From contig NZ_JAHXYH010000001.1 in the NCBI RefSeq assembly GCF_019970065.1, positions 496,001 through 560,000 of the forward strand: 64,000 nt of DNA, written 5' to 3'. This document shows, in pieces, positions 40,223-49,452 of this stretch (the first letter of the stretch is position 1; each line of letters opens with the position of its first letter). The DNA comes from Chryseobacterium sp. OSA05B. GTDB taxonomy: Bacteria > Bacteroidota > Bacteroidia > Flavobacteriales > Weeksellaceae. Position numbers and translations under genes: made by a program. The notes below the pieces were generated by a model. That model was not told the DNA's origin, did no database searches, and worked only from the letters and a program-made list of their open reading frames with translations.

Positions 40223-43200
40223 ATGAAACAAAAAATCACCTTTTTATTACTATTCTCTTTTGTATCAACACTTTGGGCCCAGAGAAAAGCCATAGAATGG
40301 GAAGGCTCTAAAATCCTGGATTTTGGTGATACAAAATTAAATCTTCCAAATTTCAAAAATGAAGGTTTTTCGTTCAGCCAAAATAACGTTTTTATCATCA
40401 CCAAACAAAAAATAGGAGAAAAGCAACTGAAAGTTTCTGATCTCGCCTGGGAAAGTGTTTCGAATAAAGATCTCTATGATCTTGACAAAGGAAGACTGCC
40501 TGAATTTGAAGTGGCAGATGTTGCGTATTATACGCTGGAGGGAGAAAGATATGCGAGCATCAGCGTCTCTTTATTTAAAAATGTAAAAGGACGTGTCCTG
40601 AGACTTTCTTCATTTAATATTTCTGAAACCTCTGCTCCCAACAATTTCAGATCTGGAAATGGAAACAAAGTGGGAACTACCAACAACCCTCTTTCGAGCG
40701 GCGGTTTTTATAAAATAAAAGTAGACAGATCCGGTATATTTAAAATTACGGCACAGTTTTTAAAAGATAACGGGATCAACCCTGCTTCTGTAAATCCGAA
40801 AAACTTCAGAATCTACGGAAATGGCGGTGTCATGCTTCCTGAACACAATCAGGATACAAAATACAGCGCCCTTCAGGAAAATGCAATCCAGGTCGTGGGT
40901 GAAGAGGACAATGTGTGGAATGACGGAGACTATGCTCTGTTTTATGCACAGGGGCCCAACGGATACAACCTTTACGATCAATCCAACGGAAGCGGTTATA
41001 AAAGAACCGATACCAGAACCGACACAAGTAATAATCTCAAAAATATTTATGAAGATTTTTCATACTACTTTATCAATTTCGACAAAGGTCCCGGTAAAAG
41101 AGTACAGCCCGTAGACGCCAATCTTCCGGCCGGAAATCTAATTACCAGGTATGATAATTACCAGGTGATCAACAATGACCAGAAAAATCTTTTAAAAGTA
41201 GGAAGAATCTGGGTGGAAGACGCACCGTTTACAACGGATAAAGCAGTAACCTTTACAACCAACTCACCTATTCAGGCCGGTGATGTCATCAGGTACAGAA
41301 CTCAGGTGGTGGGCTACAGAGCCCAGCAGAACACCATGGAGTTTAAGATCAATAACCTGAACCCGACACCTCCGTTGGCTGTTCCTTCCAATACATCAAC
41401 CTATGTCTATGATTTCTACCAGCTGAAATACGACGGTACGATATCTAATCTGAACGGAAATCAGATCACCATTAACTACAAACCTAATATTTCTACAAAC
41501 CCTAACGGAGCTTTTTACTTCGATTACGCTGAAGTGCAGTACAAGGAAAACTTAGCTTTCAACGGGTCTCAGATGAGCTTCAGGGATTTCTCTATTGCCA
41601 GCGGATCCAATACGAATTACGGATTTGGTGTTTCCAATGCAACCAACCTTGAACAGGTATGGGATGTGACTGACATTACCAATGCCAACAGAAGAATAAA
41701 TAAAGCAGGTGCCGGAAGTTTTAATTTCGGTTATATCGCTGCGGATCCTAGCTTTAATAATGAGTTCGTCGCTTTCCGGGCTGATGCGGCTTACAATCCT
41801 CAGTTTGTAGAAAGAATTGCCAACCAGAATCTTTCTGCTCTTCAGAATGTAGATTATCTGATTCTTACCGTTCCTGAAATGATGGGACAGGCACAGAGAC
41901 TGGCAAGTTATCACCAGACGAAAAACAATTATACAGTAGAAATCGTAGATCCAACTAAAATTTACAATGAATTCGGAAGCGGAAGCAGAGATCTTACTGC
42001 CATCAGAGATTTTGTAACCAAACTCAACACCAGCGGAAGACTTAAATATGTATTTATTCTGGGAGATGCTTCATTTGATTATAAAAACAGAATCTCCGGG
42101 AATACTAATATTGTCACCAGCTACCAAAGTGAGCAGTCTGCCGACTTTGTAGGATCTTATGTAACGGATGACTATATTGTAATGACGCAGCCTCAGACTA
42201 CGGCTTTCATTGAAAACAACCTTCCGGATATTCCCGTGGGAAGAATTCCGGCGGCTAATGTGACGGAAGCGGGAGATATGATGAACAAAACACTGGCCTA
42301 TTATAATGCTCTTCCAGGACAATCCTCCCCCTTCGGAGAATGGCGTATGAAAGTAGACTTTGTAGTGGATGATGATCAGGACGGAGGAAGTCCTTTCCAC
42401 ACTGTGATGAATGCTACCCTTGCGAGTATTTTCGAACAGCCGGGACAACTTGACCTGAAGGAATACAACGTAAGAAAATTATATCTGGATGCTTTCCCTG
42501 CTCAGAGTACTGCAGCGGGACAGAGATATCCACAGGTGACTCAGGCCATTTCCAACGATATAGGAAACAGTCTTTATCTTTTCTATTTCGGACATGGAGG
42601 AATCAACGGATGGGCCCAGGAAAGAGTACTAACGAGTACAGAAATCCAAAACTCCAACAACTTCTCCAATGTATACAGCAGATTTCCATTTGTATCTACT
42701 ATTACCTGTGAATTTACATTATGGGATGAGCCGGGTACTTCTTCTGCAGGAGAACAGTTCATTAAGCTAAAACAGGGAGGCGCTGCTGCCATGATTACAT
42801 CCAGCCGTGCCATTGGGGTAGATTACGGACGTGTCTTTACAGATACCTTTACAAAGAGTATTTTCAAACTGACCAACGATGATTTTGAAACGTTAGGATA
42901 TGCTCATTTAATTGCTAAAAAACAAAAGGGAGCCAATATTGACCACCTGAAAGTAAATTTCCTCGGAGATCCGGCGATGAAACTGAGCAGACCTCAAAGA
43001 AATCTTGTGATCGATGGTATTGAATCTCCGGTTCCGGGGCTGATCAGAGGATTGGACTTTATTAAAGTAAAAGGACACATCAACAATCCTAACGGAACGG
43101 TGAATACTACTTTCAACGGAAGAGTTTCCATTCACATTTTTGATAAAAGATTAAATAAAAAGACGCTGAATAACGACGGAACATTAGTTCCTGCTACCAT

Positions 43201-44128
43201 GGATTATACGGAAGAAGGGAGTGCTATCGTTAAAGCTTCCGGAACCGCAGTAAACGGGGTATTTACCGTAGAATTCTATGTTCCCAAGGATATCAACTAC
43301 GCCGTAGGACAGGGAAGAATCCTTGGATATGCCGACAACAAAGGATCGGATGTATTTAATAATCAGCCTGTACAGGTGGGAGACATCAACCCTAACGGAA
43401 TCAATGACAACGAACCTCCAAAAGTAAAACTGTATATGAACAATACAAACTTTGCAGATGGTGGAATCACTAATCAAAACCCAATGCTTCTGGCATGTAT
43501 TACAGATGATACCGGGATCAACTCTACAGGATCCGGTGTAGGTCACGATATTACCGTCTATCTGGACGGGCAGATCATCAATACCGTTGTTCTGAATGAC
43601 TTCTTTGCTTCAGGCGAAGGAAACGGATGTCTGAATCCAAGCCTTGCCGACTACCAGAAAGGAAATGTAACGTATCCTTTCAGAAACCTGGCCATAGGAC
43701 AACATCAATTAACATTTAAAGTTTGGGATATAAACAATAATTCGACAAGTGCTACGTTAAACTTTGAAGTTAAGGATGAAGCTGATCAGCACCTTATCAT
43801 CAACAGACCGCTGAACTGGCCGAATCCGTTTACCAATAAAACGTACGTGCAGTTTGAACATAATTGTGATGATATTTTGGATGTTAACGTTCAAATCTAT
43901 ACAATAACAGGAAAATTAGTAAGAACATTATCTCAGCCGGTTGTCGCAGAACCGTTCCTACAGGGCTTTAGAACGCCACGTCAGGCAATAGAATGGGACG
44001 GAAGAGACGATTTTGGGGCAACTGTTGCAAAAGGTACGTATATTTTTAAGATATTTGCAAAAAGTCAAAATCAAGAAAAATGCAAAGGAAGTGCTACAGC
44101 TGTAGAAAAAATGGTACTTTTGAAATAA
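40223..44128 (+). CDS. porU: Type IX secretion system sortase PorU
   Basis: A 1301-residue secreted C25-family (gingipain-like) cysteine protease, the T9SS sortase that removes sorting domains and attaches cargo to the cell surface. The signal peptide ends SFVSTLWAQ. The catalytic His791 is in YFGHGGINGW and Cys829 in STITCEFTLWDEPG. The C-terminal 100 residues (NRPLNWPNPFTNKTYVQFE, then WDGRDDFGATVAKGTYIFK) resemble a T9SS C-terminal domain, which PorU is known to retain. It is followed by porV after about 60 bases and is divergent from gldJ, the standard flavobacterial arrangement. Confidence 0.96.
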   Translation: MKQKITFLLLFSFVSTLWAQRKAIEWEGSKILDFGDTKLNLPNFKNEGFSFSQNNVFIITKQKIGEKQLKVSDLAWESVSNKDLYDLDKGRLPEFEVADVAYYTLEGERYASISVSLFKNVKGRVLRLSSFNISETSAPNNFRSGNGNKVGTTNNPLSSGGFYKIKVDRSGIFKITAQFLKDNGINPASVNPKNFRIYGNGGVMLPEHNQDTKYSALQENAIQVVGEEDNVWNDGDYALFYAQGPNGYNLYDQSNGSGYKRTDTRTDTSNNLKNIYEDFSYYFINFDKGPGKRVQPVDANLPAGNLITRYDNYQVINNDQKNLLKVGRIWVEDAPFTTDKAVTFTTNSPIQAGDVIRYRTQVVGYRAQQNTMEFKINNLNPTPPLAVPSNTSTYVYDFYQLKYDGTISNLNGNQITINYKPNISTNPNGAFYFDYAEVQYKENLAFNGSQMSFRDFSIASGSNTNYGFGVSNATNLEQVWDVTDITNANRRINKAGAGSFNFGYIAADPSFNNEFVAFRADAAYNPQFVERIANQNLSALQNVDYLILTVPEMMGQAQRLASYHQTKNNYTVEIVDPTKIYNEFGSGSRDLTAIRDFVTKLNTSGRLKYVFILGDASFDYKNRISGNTNIVTSYQSEQSADFVGSYVTDDYIVMTQPQTTAFIENNLPDIPVGRIPAANVTEAGDMMNKTLAYYNALPGQSSPFGEWRMKVDFVVDDDQDGGSPFHTVMNATLASIFEQPGQLDLKEYNVRKLYLDAFPAQSTAAGQRYPQVTQAISNDIGNSLYLFYFGHGGINGWAQERVLTSTEIQNSNNFSNVYSRFPFVSTITCEFTLWDEPGTSSAGEQFIKLKQGGAAAMITSSRAIGVDYGRVFTDTFTKSIFKLTNDDFETLGYAHLIAKKQKGANIDHLKVNFLGDPAMKLSRPQRNLVIDGIESPVPGLIRGLDFIKVKGHINNPNGTVNTTFNGRVSIHIFDKRLNKKTLNNDGTLVPATMDYTEEGSAIVKASGTAVNGVFTVEFYVPKDINYAVGQGRILGYADNKGSDVFNNQPVQVGDINPNGINDNEPPKVKLYMNNTNFADGGITNQNPMLLACITDDTGINSTGSGVGHDITVYLDGQIINTVVLNDFFASGEGNGCLNPSLADYQKGNVTYPFRNLAIGQHQLTFKVWDINNNSTSATLNFEVKDEADQHLIINRPLNWPNPFTNKTYVQFEHNCDDILDVNVQIYTITGKLVRTLSQPVVAEPFLQGFRTPRQAIEWDGRDDFGATVAKGTYIFKIFAKSQNQEKCKGSATAVEKMVLLK

Positions 44129-44187
44129 TTAAATAATACATAGATAATAATATTTATAAAAAACTGATAATATATAAAAGACAACAT

Positions 44188-45351
44188 ATGAATTTAACTA
44201 CTAAACTGCTTTTGGGATTTGGTTTAAGTGCTGGTTTTTTAGGCTATTCGCAAGATTTAAGTAAGATAAATCCAGTATTGACCGGAGCTCCTTTTCTAAG
44301 AATTGCACCAGATGCAAGATCTGGAGGTATGGGAGACCAAGGGGTGGTAACTTCACCGGATGCATTTTCACAATTCTGGAATGCGGCAAAATATCCTTTT
44401 AGCAGAACAAGTTCTTCCGTAGGTCTTAACTATACACCGTATATGGGGAAACTTACCAATGATGTATTTTTACTATATGGTGCATTCCATAAATTCTTGG
44501 GACAGGAAGAAAGATCTACCATCTCTGCCAGTATCTATTATTTCAACATGGGTGAAGTAGATCTTACTCAGTTAGTAGGTTCAGAGGTAACCTCTATGGG
44601 TACATCAAAACCTAATGAATTCTCTATTGACGTTGCATACGGTCTGAAACTTTCTGATTCTTACTCCATGGCCGTTACCGGTAGATTCATCCGTTCAGAT
44701 TTAGCCGGAGGTTTCAATACAGATACTACACTTAAAGCTGCGAACTCTTTTGCAGTAGACGTTTCAGGATACTATACTTCTCCAAAATTCTCAAGTTTCG
44801 GAGGATATGACGGAAAAGTGAACGCTGGTTTTGCAGTTCAGAACTTAGGTCCGAAATTAGACTATACCGGAAATGAAGAATCCAGATCTTACCTGCCTAC
44901 TATGGCAAGATTAGGACTTGGGTACGATATGTATTTAGATGATATGAACAAGATCGGTATTAGCTTTGAAGGTTCTAAGATTTTGGTTCCAGGAGCTGAA
45001 TATGTAGGTATAGATCCTAACACAAGACAGCCAAGATATGAAATCCCTAACGTAGGGCCTATTGCCGGGATCGGAAAATCTTTCAAAAACAAAAACTCTA
45101 TCATGATGAGTGGTGCTTTGGAATATTCTTACGACAATGCATTTGCAGTAAGAACAGGTTACTTCCATGAAAGCGAAGAGCAGGGAGCAAGACAGTTCGC
45201 TACAGCAGGTATCGGATTGAAATACCGTTCTTTCGGACTTGATATTTCTTATCTGATCAATATGTCAAAAATCAATACTGCTTTGGATAACACGATTCGT
45301 TTCGGTCTTACCTGGAACATCGGTGATGAAACATCTAACGTAGATTATTAA
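44188..45351 (+). CDS. porV: Type IX secretion system outer-membrane protein PorV
   Basis: A 387-residue outer-membrane barrel of the FadL-like PorV (LptO) family, the shuttle that carries T9SS cargo from the SprA translocon to PorU. The signal peptide ends in GYSQ. The mature N-terminus has the conserved block GAPFLRIAPDARSGGMGD, followed by SQFWNAAKYPF. NAGFAVQNLGPKLDYTGNE and SYDNAFAVRTGYFHESEEQG are also family segments. It sits directly after porU with a terminator beyond it, so porU-porV is one transcript. Confidence 0.95.
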   Translation: MNLTTKLLLGFGLSAGFLGYSQDLSKINPVLTGAPFLRIAPDARSGGMGDQGVVTSPDAFSQFWNAAKYPFSRTSSSVGLNYTPYMGKLTNDVFLLYGAFHKFLGQEERSTISASIYYFNMGEVDLTQLVGSEVTSMGTSKPNEFSIDVAYGLKLSDSYSMAVTGRFIRSDLAGGFNTDTTLKAANSFAVDVSGYYTSPKFSSFGGYDGKVNAGFAVQNLGPKLDYTGNEESRSYLPTMARLGLGYDMYLDDMNKIGISFEGSKILVPGAEYVGIDPNTRQPRYEIPNVGPIAGIGKSFKNKNSIMMSGALEYSYDNAFAVRTGYFHESEEQGARQFATAGIGLKYRSFGLDISYLINMSKINTALDNTIRFGLTWNIGDETSNVDY

Positions 45352-45371
45352 GATATTCAATTCTTCAAATC

Positions 45372-45402
45372 AAAAGCCTCATTTTTATGGGGCTTTTTTT
45401 TG
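45372..45402 (+). terminator. Terminator of porU-porV
   Basis: The stem AAAAGCCTCAT/ATGGGGCTTTT with a TTTT loop and one wobble pair, then a T run. It begins about 20 bases after the porV stop. Confidence 0.85.
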
Positions 45403-45415
45403 TAAAATATTAGCG

Positions 45416-45605
45416 GTCAATTGTCAATTAGCTGCGCTGTCAATTGGCTTCGCCGTGAATTTATAACCCGTTTTACAATTACCCCTATCTTCAGATTCAC
45501 CATTCACTTGCAAAGCAAAATTCACTATTCACAGTCTTACGCCAAATAATGTAATTCGTCATATCCAATTCGTCATAAACACAGCCATCCAAATTGCCAA
45601 TTGAC
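45416..45605. repeat. Intergenic inverted-repeat element, GTCAATTG word family
   Basis: GTCAATTGTCAATT (45416-45429) and AATTGCCAATTGAC (45592-45605) are inverted repeats matching at 13 of 14 positions. The interior holds further variants (GTCAATTGG, CCATTCACTTGCAAAGC, TTCACTATTCAC). It shares words with 24866-24959. The 45352-45691 spacer otherwise holds only the porV terminator and the upstream region of the FUSC gene. Confidence 0.65.
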
Positions 45606-45691
45606 AAATGATTACAGAAATATAATATATAAGTTTGCAAAAGTCTCATTTTTATAAGGCTTTTCTTGTTTTCAATAATTAATTTTGTACC

Positions 45692-47956
45692 ATGAACTAT
45701 TCAGCAGAACTCAAAAAATTCGTTACCAGCCAATATGTATATTCTGCCATCAGAATTACGCTGGCAACTGTTCTGCCCTGTTTAGTCCTCGCCCACTTCG
45801 GAATTCTCAAAGAATACTTCCTCTTCCCTCTCGGAACCAGCTTTGTAGCACTTTGTGATCAGCCCGGTCCTTTTATCAGAAGAAGAAATGCGCTGACATT
45901 CGCGATTTTCTGTTTTGTCTTTGTGGCGCTTATTGCCAGTATGGTCATGAATTTTAAAGTACTGGTCATCCTGGAGATCATTGTATTCGGGATGTTTTTC
46001 TCCCTCATCGGAGTCTACGGACAAAGGCTTGCCGCGGTGGGATCATTATCTCTGGTTGTGCTGGCAATCTTTATCGACGGGCATCTTACAGGAGCCAATA
46101 TTTTCAAAAGCCTTCTGATTTTCGCATCCGGATGTATCTGGTTTTTATTGATTTTCCTAGTGGTTACTACCATCCAACCTTATAAGCTCGCGGGACAGAT
46201 GATCGGTGAAAATTATCTCCAGCTTGCAGAATTTCTGAAGATTAAAGCGAATTATTACCAGAAAAATCCTGACTTCGACAAACTGACCACTCAGGTTATC
46301 GCCAAACAGGTGGGAATTAAAAACCTTCAGGAAGAAACCAGAGAAACCGTTTTCAAGACCAGAACCATTGTTAACGAATCTACGACCACAAGCCGACTCT
46401 TAATGCTGATGTTCCTGAATTCTATGGACCTTCATGAAAAACTGATGACCTCGGAAAGCGATTATCAGAAACTGCAACAGAGTTTTGAAGACAGCATGAT
46501 TCTGGTAAATATCCATGATTATTTAAACCTTCTTGCTGAAGAAATCACCAATATCGGAATCTCGCTTCAGATCGGAACAAGGGCAAAACCTATGTTTGAT
46601 CTCGATCTTGAGCTGAAAAACCTTAACTATCATTATTTCGAACTCCGCAATAAGCAGATGAATCCCGGTAATCTGGAGAATTTCATGATCCTCCGCCAGA
46701 TCCTTATGCGCATCAACGAGATCACTAAGGAGATTAATGAGATCTATAAAGTATTTTCCCAGGATGTCAAACTGGCGAAAAGTCTTTCCACTGGTTTGGA
46801 TTTAAAAAAATTCATGCCTAATGAGGAGAAACTTAACTTCAAAGTGTTAAGGAATAATATTTCGTTTTCATCCTCTCATTTCAGACATGCGATAAGAATC
46901 ACCACAGCACTGCTGGTGGGATATATTTTCTCTATGTTTGATCTCTTGGGGCTGGGACATACCTATTGGATCCTGATCACGATTGTAGCGATATTGAAAC
47001 CCGCCTACTCCATTACAAAAAAAAGAAACCTTCTTCGTTTGTATGGGACCATTGCAGGCGCAGTCATAGCGTATACGATCCTTCATTTTATTCATTTCAA
47101 TGGTATTTTATTTACCATCCTTTTATTGAGTATGATCATGTGTTTCAGTTTTCTGAAGGGCCGTTATTTTTGGGCGGTTCTGTTTATGACGATCTATATA
47201 TTTCTGAGTTTTAATTTTTTAAATCCGGGAAATGTAAACGTGATCTTCAAAGACAGAATCATTGATACATTCATCGCCGGAGTGATTGCTTTTGCGGTAT
47301 CTTATATTGTCCTGCCGGTATGGGAACATACTCAGAACCTCGATTTGATGAAAAAATCTGCGGCAGACAACCTCATCTATTTCGAAAGCGTGATTTCAAA
47401 ATTTCTGGAAGGAGCATTTGACATTGAAGATTATAAAGTGAAGAGAAAAAACGCAATCATTTCACTGGCCAACCTGTCCGATAATTTCCAGAGAATGATC
47501 TCCGAACCGAAAAACCAGCAGAAGAAACTGGAAGTTGTGCATCAGTTTGTAGCCACCTCGCATCTGATCACAGCGTATACCGCCTCGCTTTCCCAATACT
47601 CTAAAAACGATGAAAAGTATCCTGAAATAGATGCTGAAAGCTGGAGCAGAAAGATAGAAGCGGAAATGCAGCAGACCTCTGTTTTGTTAAACGGAGATGA
47701 AATCAATGAAGCCTTAAGAATGGAAAGCCGTCTGGAACCGGAAGATTCCTCCATTGAAAATATGCTTTCAAAAAGAAAAACTGAGATTGAGGAAAATGAC
47801 CTCATCGACCGCAGAGATCCTGATAAAATATCACATTTAACAGAGCTTAAGAATATCCATGATATCCTGGAGCTGATCTACGACGTCGCTAAAGAACAGA
47901 GAAAAGTCATTGAAAAATACAAAAGCGAAGAAGGTCCTATTCCTCCACAATCGTAA
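45692..47956 (+). CDS. FUSC-family membrane protein (YccS/YhfK type)
   Basis: A 754-residue protein with the layout of YccS-like transporters: about six N-terminal membrane helices (from YVYSAIRITLATVLPCLVL to CIWFLLIFLVVTTIQ), a helical cytoplasmic domain, a second block of about six helices (HAIRITTALLVGYIFSMFDL, LRLYGTIAGAVIAYTILHF, FIAGVIAFAVSYIVLPVWE) and a C-terminal helical tail rich in E/K. RRNALTF and GHTYWILITIVAILKPAY are typical. The family is linked to export of aromatic acids and other small molecules; the substrate here is unknown. Its end overlaps the convergent phosphopantetheinyl transferase gene by 20 bases. Confidence 0.88.
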   Translation: MNYSAELKKFVTSQYVYSAIRITLATVLPCLVLAHFGILKEYFLFPLGTSFVALCDQPGPFIRRRNALTFAIFCFVFVALIASMVMNFKVLVILEIIVFGMFFSLIGVYGQRLAAVGSLSLVVLAIFIDGHLTGANIFKSLLIFASGCIWFLLIFLVVTTIQPYKLAGQMIGENYLQLAEFLKIKANYYQKNPDFDKLTTQVIAKQVGIKNLQEETRETVFKTRTIVNESTTTSRLLMLMFLNSMDLHEKLMTSESDYQKLQQSFEDSMILVNIHDYLNLLAEEITNIGISLQIGTRAKPMFDLDLELKNLNYHYFELRNKQMNPGNLENFMILRQILMRINEITKEINEIYKVFSQDVKLAKSLSTGLDLKKFMPNEEKLNFKVLRNNISFSSSHFRHAIRITTALLVGYIFSMFDLLGLGHTYWILITIVAILKPAYSITKKRNLLRLYGTIAGAVIAYTILHFIHFNGILFTILLLSMIMCFSFLKGRYFWAVLFMTIYIFLSFNFLNPGNVNVIFKDRIIDTFIAGVIAFAVSYIVLPVWEHTQNLDLMKKSAADNLIYFESVISKFLEGAFDIEDYKVKRKNAIISLANLSDNFQRMISEPKNQQKKLEVVHQFVATSHLITAYTASLSQYSKNDEKYPEIDAESWSRKIEAEMQQTSVLLNGDEINEALRMESRLEPEDSSIENMLSKRKTEIEENDLIDRRDPDKISHLTELKNIHDILELIYDVAKEQRKVIEKYKSEEGPIPPQS

Positions 47957-48551
47957 AACAGTAGTCATCAAAAAACTCCACTCTCGCCTTGAACTCGTCG
48001 GAAAACTGCTCATCATATACCCTGCAGCTTATTTTATAAAGATGTTTAAGCTCGAACGGCTTCACCTCATAATTCTTTTTCAGAGACCAGTATTTCGAAT
48101 GATGGATCTTGTACATGCTTTCCTTTACACTCCATATAATAGTATAGAAGGTTGCCTCATTATCCTTAGGAATGAATCCTCTTTCGTTTTCGTACGTGAA
48201 TTTATCGATAACCCTTAAGATCTTTGGGTTGAATTTCTCAATATCAATCCCTATTTTATTTTTGGAAACGGCAATGGCAGCAAAAGGAAATGAATGGGTG
48301 ATGGAAATTTCAGCATCTTTGGGTGAAAGGAAAGGCTCCCTTTCTTTGTATAAAATTTTGGAATGCGGTTTTAAACTTTTCAGAAGTTTGCGTACCATCA
48401 ATACCTCCTGCAGTTTTTTCGGATGATAGTCTTTTACCTTTTCGGCATTTTCCGGCTCCAGAAGCTCGTGGATATCAAGTTCTTCGCTTTCATCATATTT
48501 CCATACAAGAATGGTGGCAGTATCATCTGAAAAATCGCGGTAAAGAGGCAT
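47937..48551 (-). CDS. 4'-phosphopantetheinyl transferase (Sfp/AcpT type)
   Basis: A 204-residue transferase that moves phosphopantetheine from CoA onto carrier-protein serines. The signature GIDIEKF (Asp103 and Glu105, magnesium ligands) and WSVKESMYK (140-148, with Glu144 and Lys148) are intact. EISITHSFPFAAIAVSKNK precedes them. It is closer to the ~200-residue Sfp-like class than to the ~120-residue AcpS. A carrier protein is not encoded nearby. It is probably co-directional with hugZ (48755), with a repeat element in the spacer. Its 3' end overlaps the FUSC gene. Confidence 0.9.
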   Translation of the reverse strand: MPLYRDFSDDTATILVWKYDESEELDIHELLEPENAEKVKDYHPKKLQEVLMVRKLLKSLKPHSKILYKEREPFLSPKDAEISITHSFPFAAIAVSKNKIGIDIEKFNPKILRVIDKFTYENERGFIPKDNEATFYTIIWSVKESMYKIHHSKYWSLKKNYEVKPFELKHLYKISCRVYDEQFSDEFKARVEFFDDYCFTIVEE

Positions 48552-48621
48552 TATTATTTTATTCGATAAAAGTAGTAAAAAGATGTGGAAGATGAAAGAG
48601 AATGAGAGAAGGAAGCATGGA

Positions 48622-48724
48622 GATGGAAGTTAGTATTCGTTTGCCTATTAACTTTTAAAGTTTTGATTACAAAGAAATCTATAAAAAAAGATTCTTCTTT
48701 ACTTAACAGTTATAAACTTCCATC
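48622..48724. repeat. Intergenic inverted-repeat element, GATGGAAGTT family
   Basis: GATGGAAGTT (48622-48631) and AACTTCCATC (48715-48724) are perfect 10-base inverted repeats. They are flanked by further GAGAAGGAAGCATGG and CTCCCATTC words. The element occupies the spacer between the HugZ-like gene and the transferase gene, so it would lie within any joint transcript. Confidence 0.6.
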
Positions 48725-48754
48725 TTCGCAATTCCCTCTCCCATTCTTACTATA

Positions 48755-49285
48755 TTACTTCGACTGATGATTCACATCATTTCTGTGCTCAAGGATTTCA
48801 AGATTTTCATCTACAAAGTAAGCACTTCCAAAACCGTTTACATAAGAACCTTTTACCGGCTGTAAAGCAATCAGAATGAAATCCTGCATTTCAGCAATAA
48901 CATCCACTACTTTTCCGTGTGTTTCTTTTAATTTGGTGACCACAGTGTTCCAGATTTCTGAATCTCTTTCAATCTGTGAAGTTGCTGCTTCGATCGTTAA
49001 ACGTTCACGGGCGTAGATCTGTTTCGTAGCAGATTCATCTTCAATGAACATCACTGAGGTTTTTCTTCCGTCAGCAAGGTTTTTGGTATGTTTTGCCATA
49101 AAAGAAACCAGGATATATAAGGTATTGTCTACCTGTACAAAAGGTGCATAGCTGGAATTAGGTGTTCCTTCCGCATCTACCGTAGCCAAAATCACACTTT
49201 TGGTACGTTCTATCAGTTCTCTTACTTTTGGAGCTACCGGTTTTGCTTTTCTGTTCGCCTCTTCTTGGGTATTTGTATGATTCAT
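48755..49285 (-). CDS. HugZ/HutZ-like pyridoxamine-phosphate-oxidase-fold protein
   Basis: A 176-residue split-barrel protein of the heme-utilisation HugZ/HutZ branch. KVRELIERTKSVILATVDAE, GTPNSSYAPFVQVDNTLYIL and SFMAKHTKNLADGRKTSVMF form the flavin/heme-binding barrel. YARERLTIEAATSQIERDSE and VYNGFGSAYFVDE-like ends (SYVNGFGSAYFVDENLEIL) are characteristic. HugZ proteins degrade or store heme; the C-terminal loop often supplies a heme-binding His, and His167 (EHRND) or His172 (VNHQSK) is a candidate. It is divergent from ahcY. No heme-uptake gene is adjacent, so the role is inferred from family. Confidence 0.85.
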   Translation of the reverse strand: MNHTNTQEEANRKAKPVAPKVRELIERTKSVILATVDAEGTPNSSYAPFVQVDNTLYILVSFMAKHTKNLADGRKTSVMFIEDESATKQIYARERLTIEAATSQIERDSEIWNTVVTKLKETHGKVVDVIAEMQDFILIALQPVKGSYVNGFGSAYFVDENLEILEHRNDVNHQSK

Positions 49286-49405
49286 AGTATAAAAATTTTA
49301 TCCCACAAAAATAGTTATTTAGATTAAGACTAAATAATTTTTATCTATGTATAATCTCATAAACCTCGACTTGATGTGCCGTTTTTTTATCTAAATTATT
49401 AATTG

Positions 49406-49413
49406 TAATTTTG
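49406..49413 (+). promoter_or_regulatory. Promoter -7 element of ahcY (TAATTTTG)
   Basis: An exact TAnnTTTG match 39 bases upstream of ahcY, with a T run at the expected -33 position (49382-49388). Confidence 0.5.
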
Positions 49414-49452
49414 CGTTTCGTTATCAACTGAATTTAAATTTATTCATTACAT

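Noticed and set aside
49290..49452. Possible SAH or SAM riboswitch before ahcY
   Set aside because: No conserved stem pattern was seen, and the promoter element leaves only about 30-40 bases of leader.
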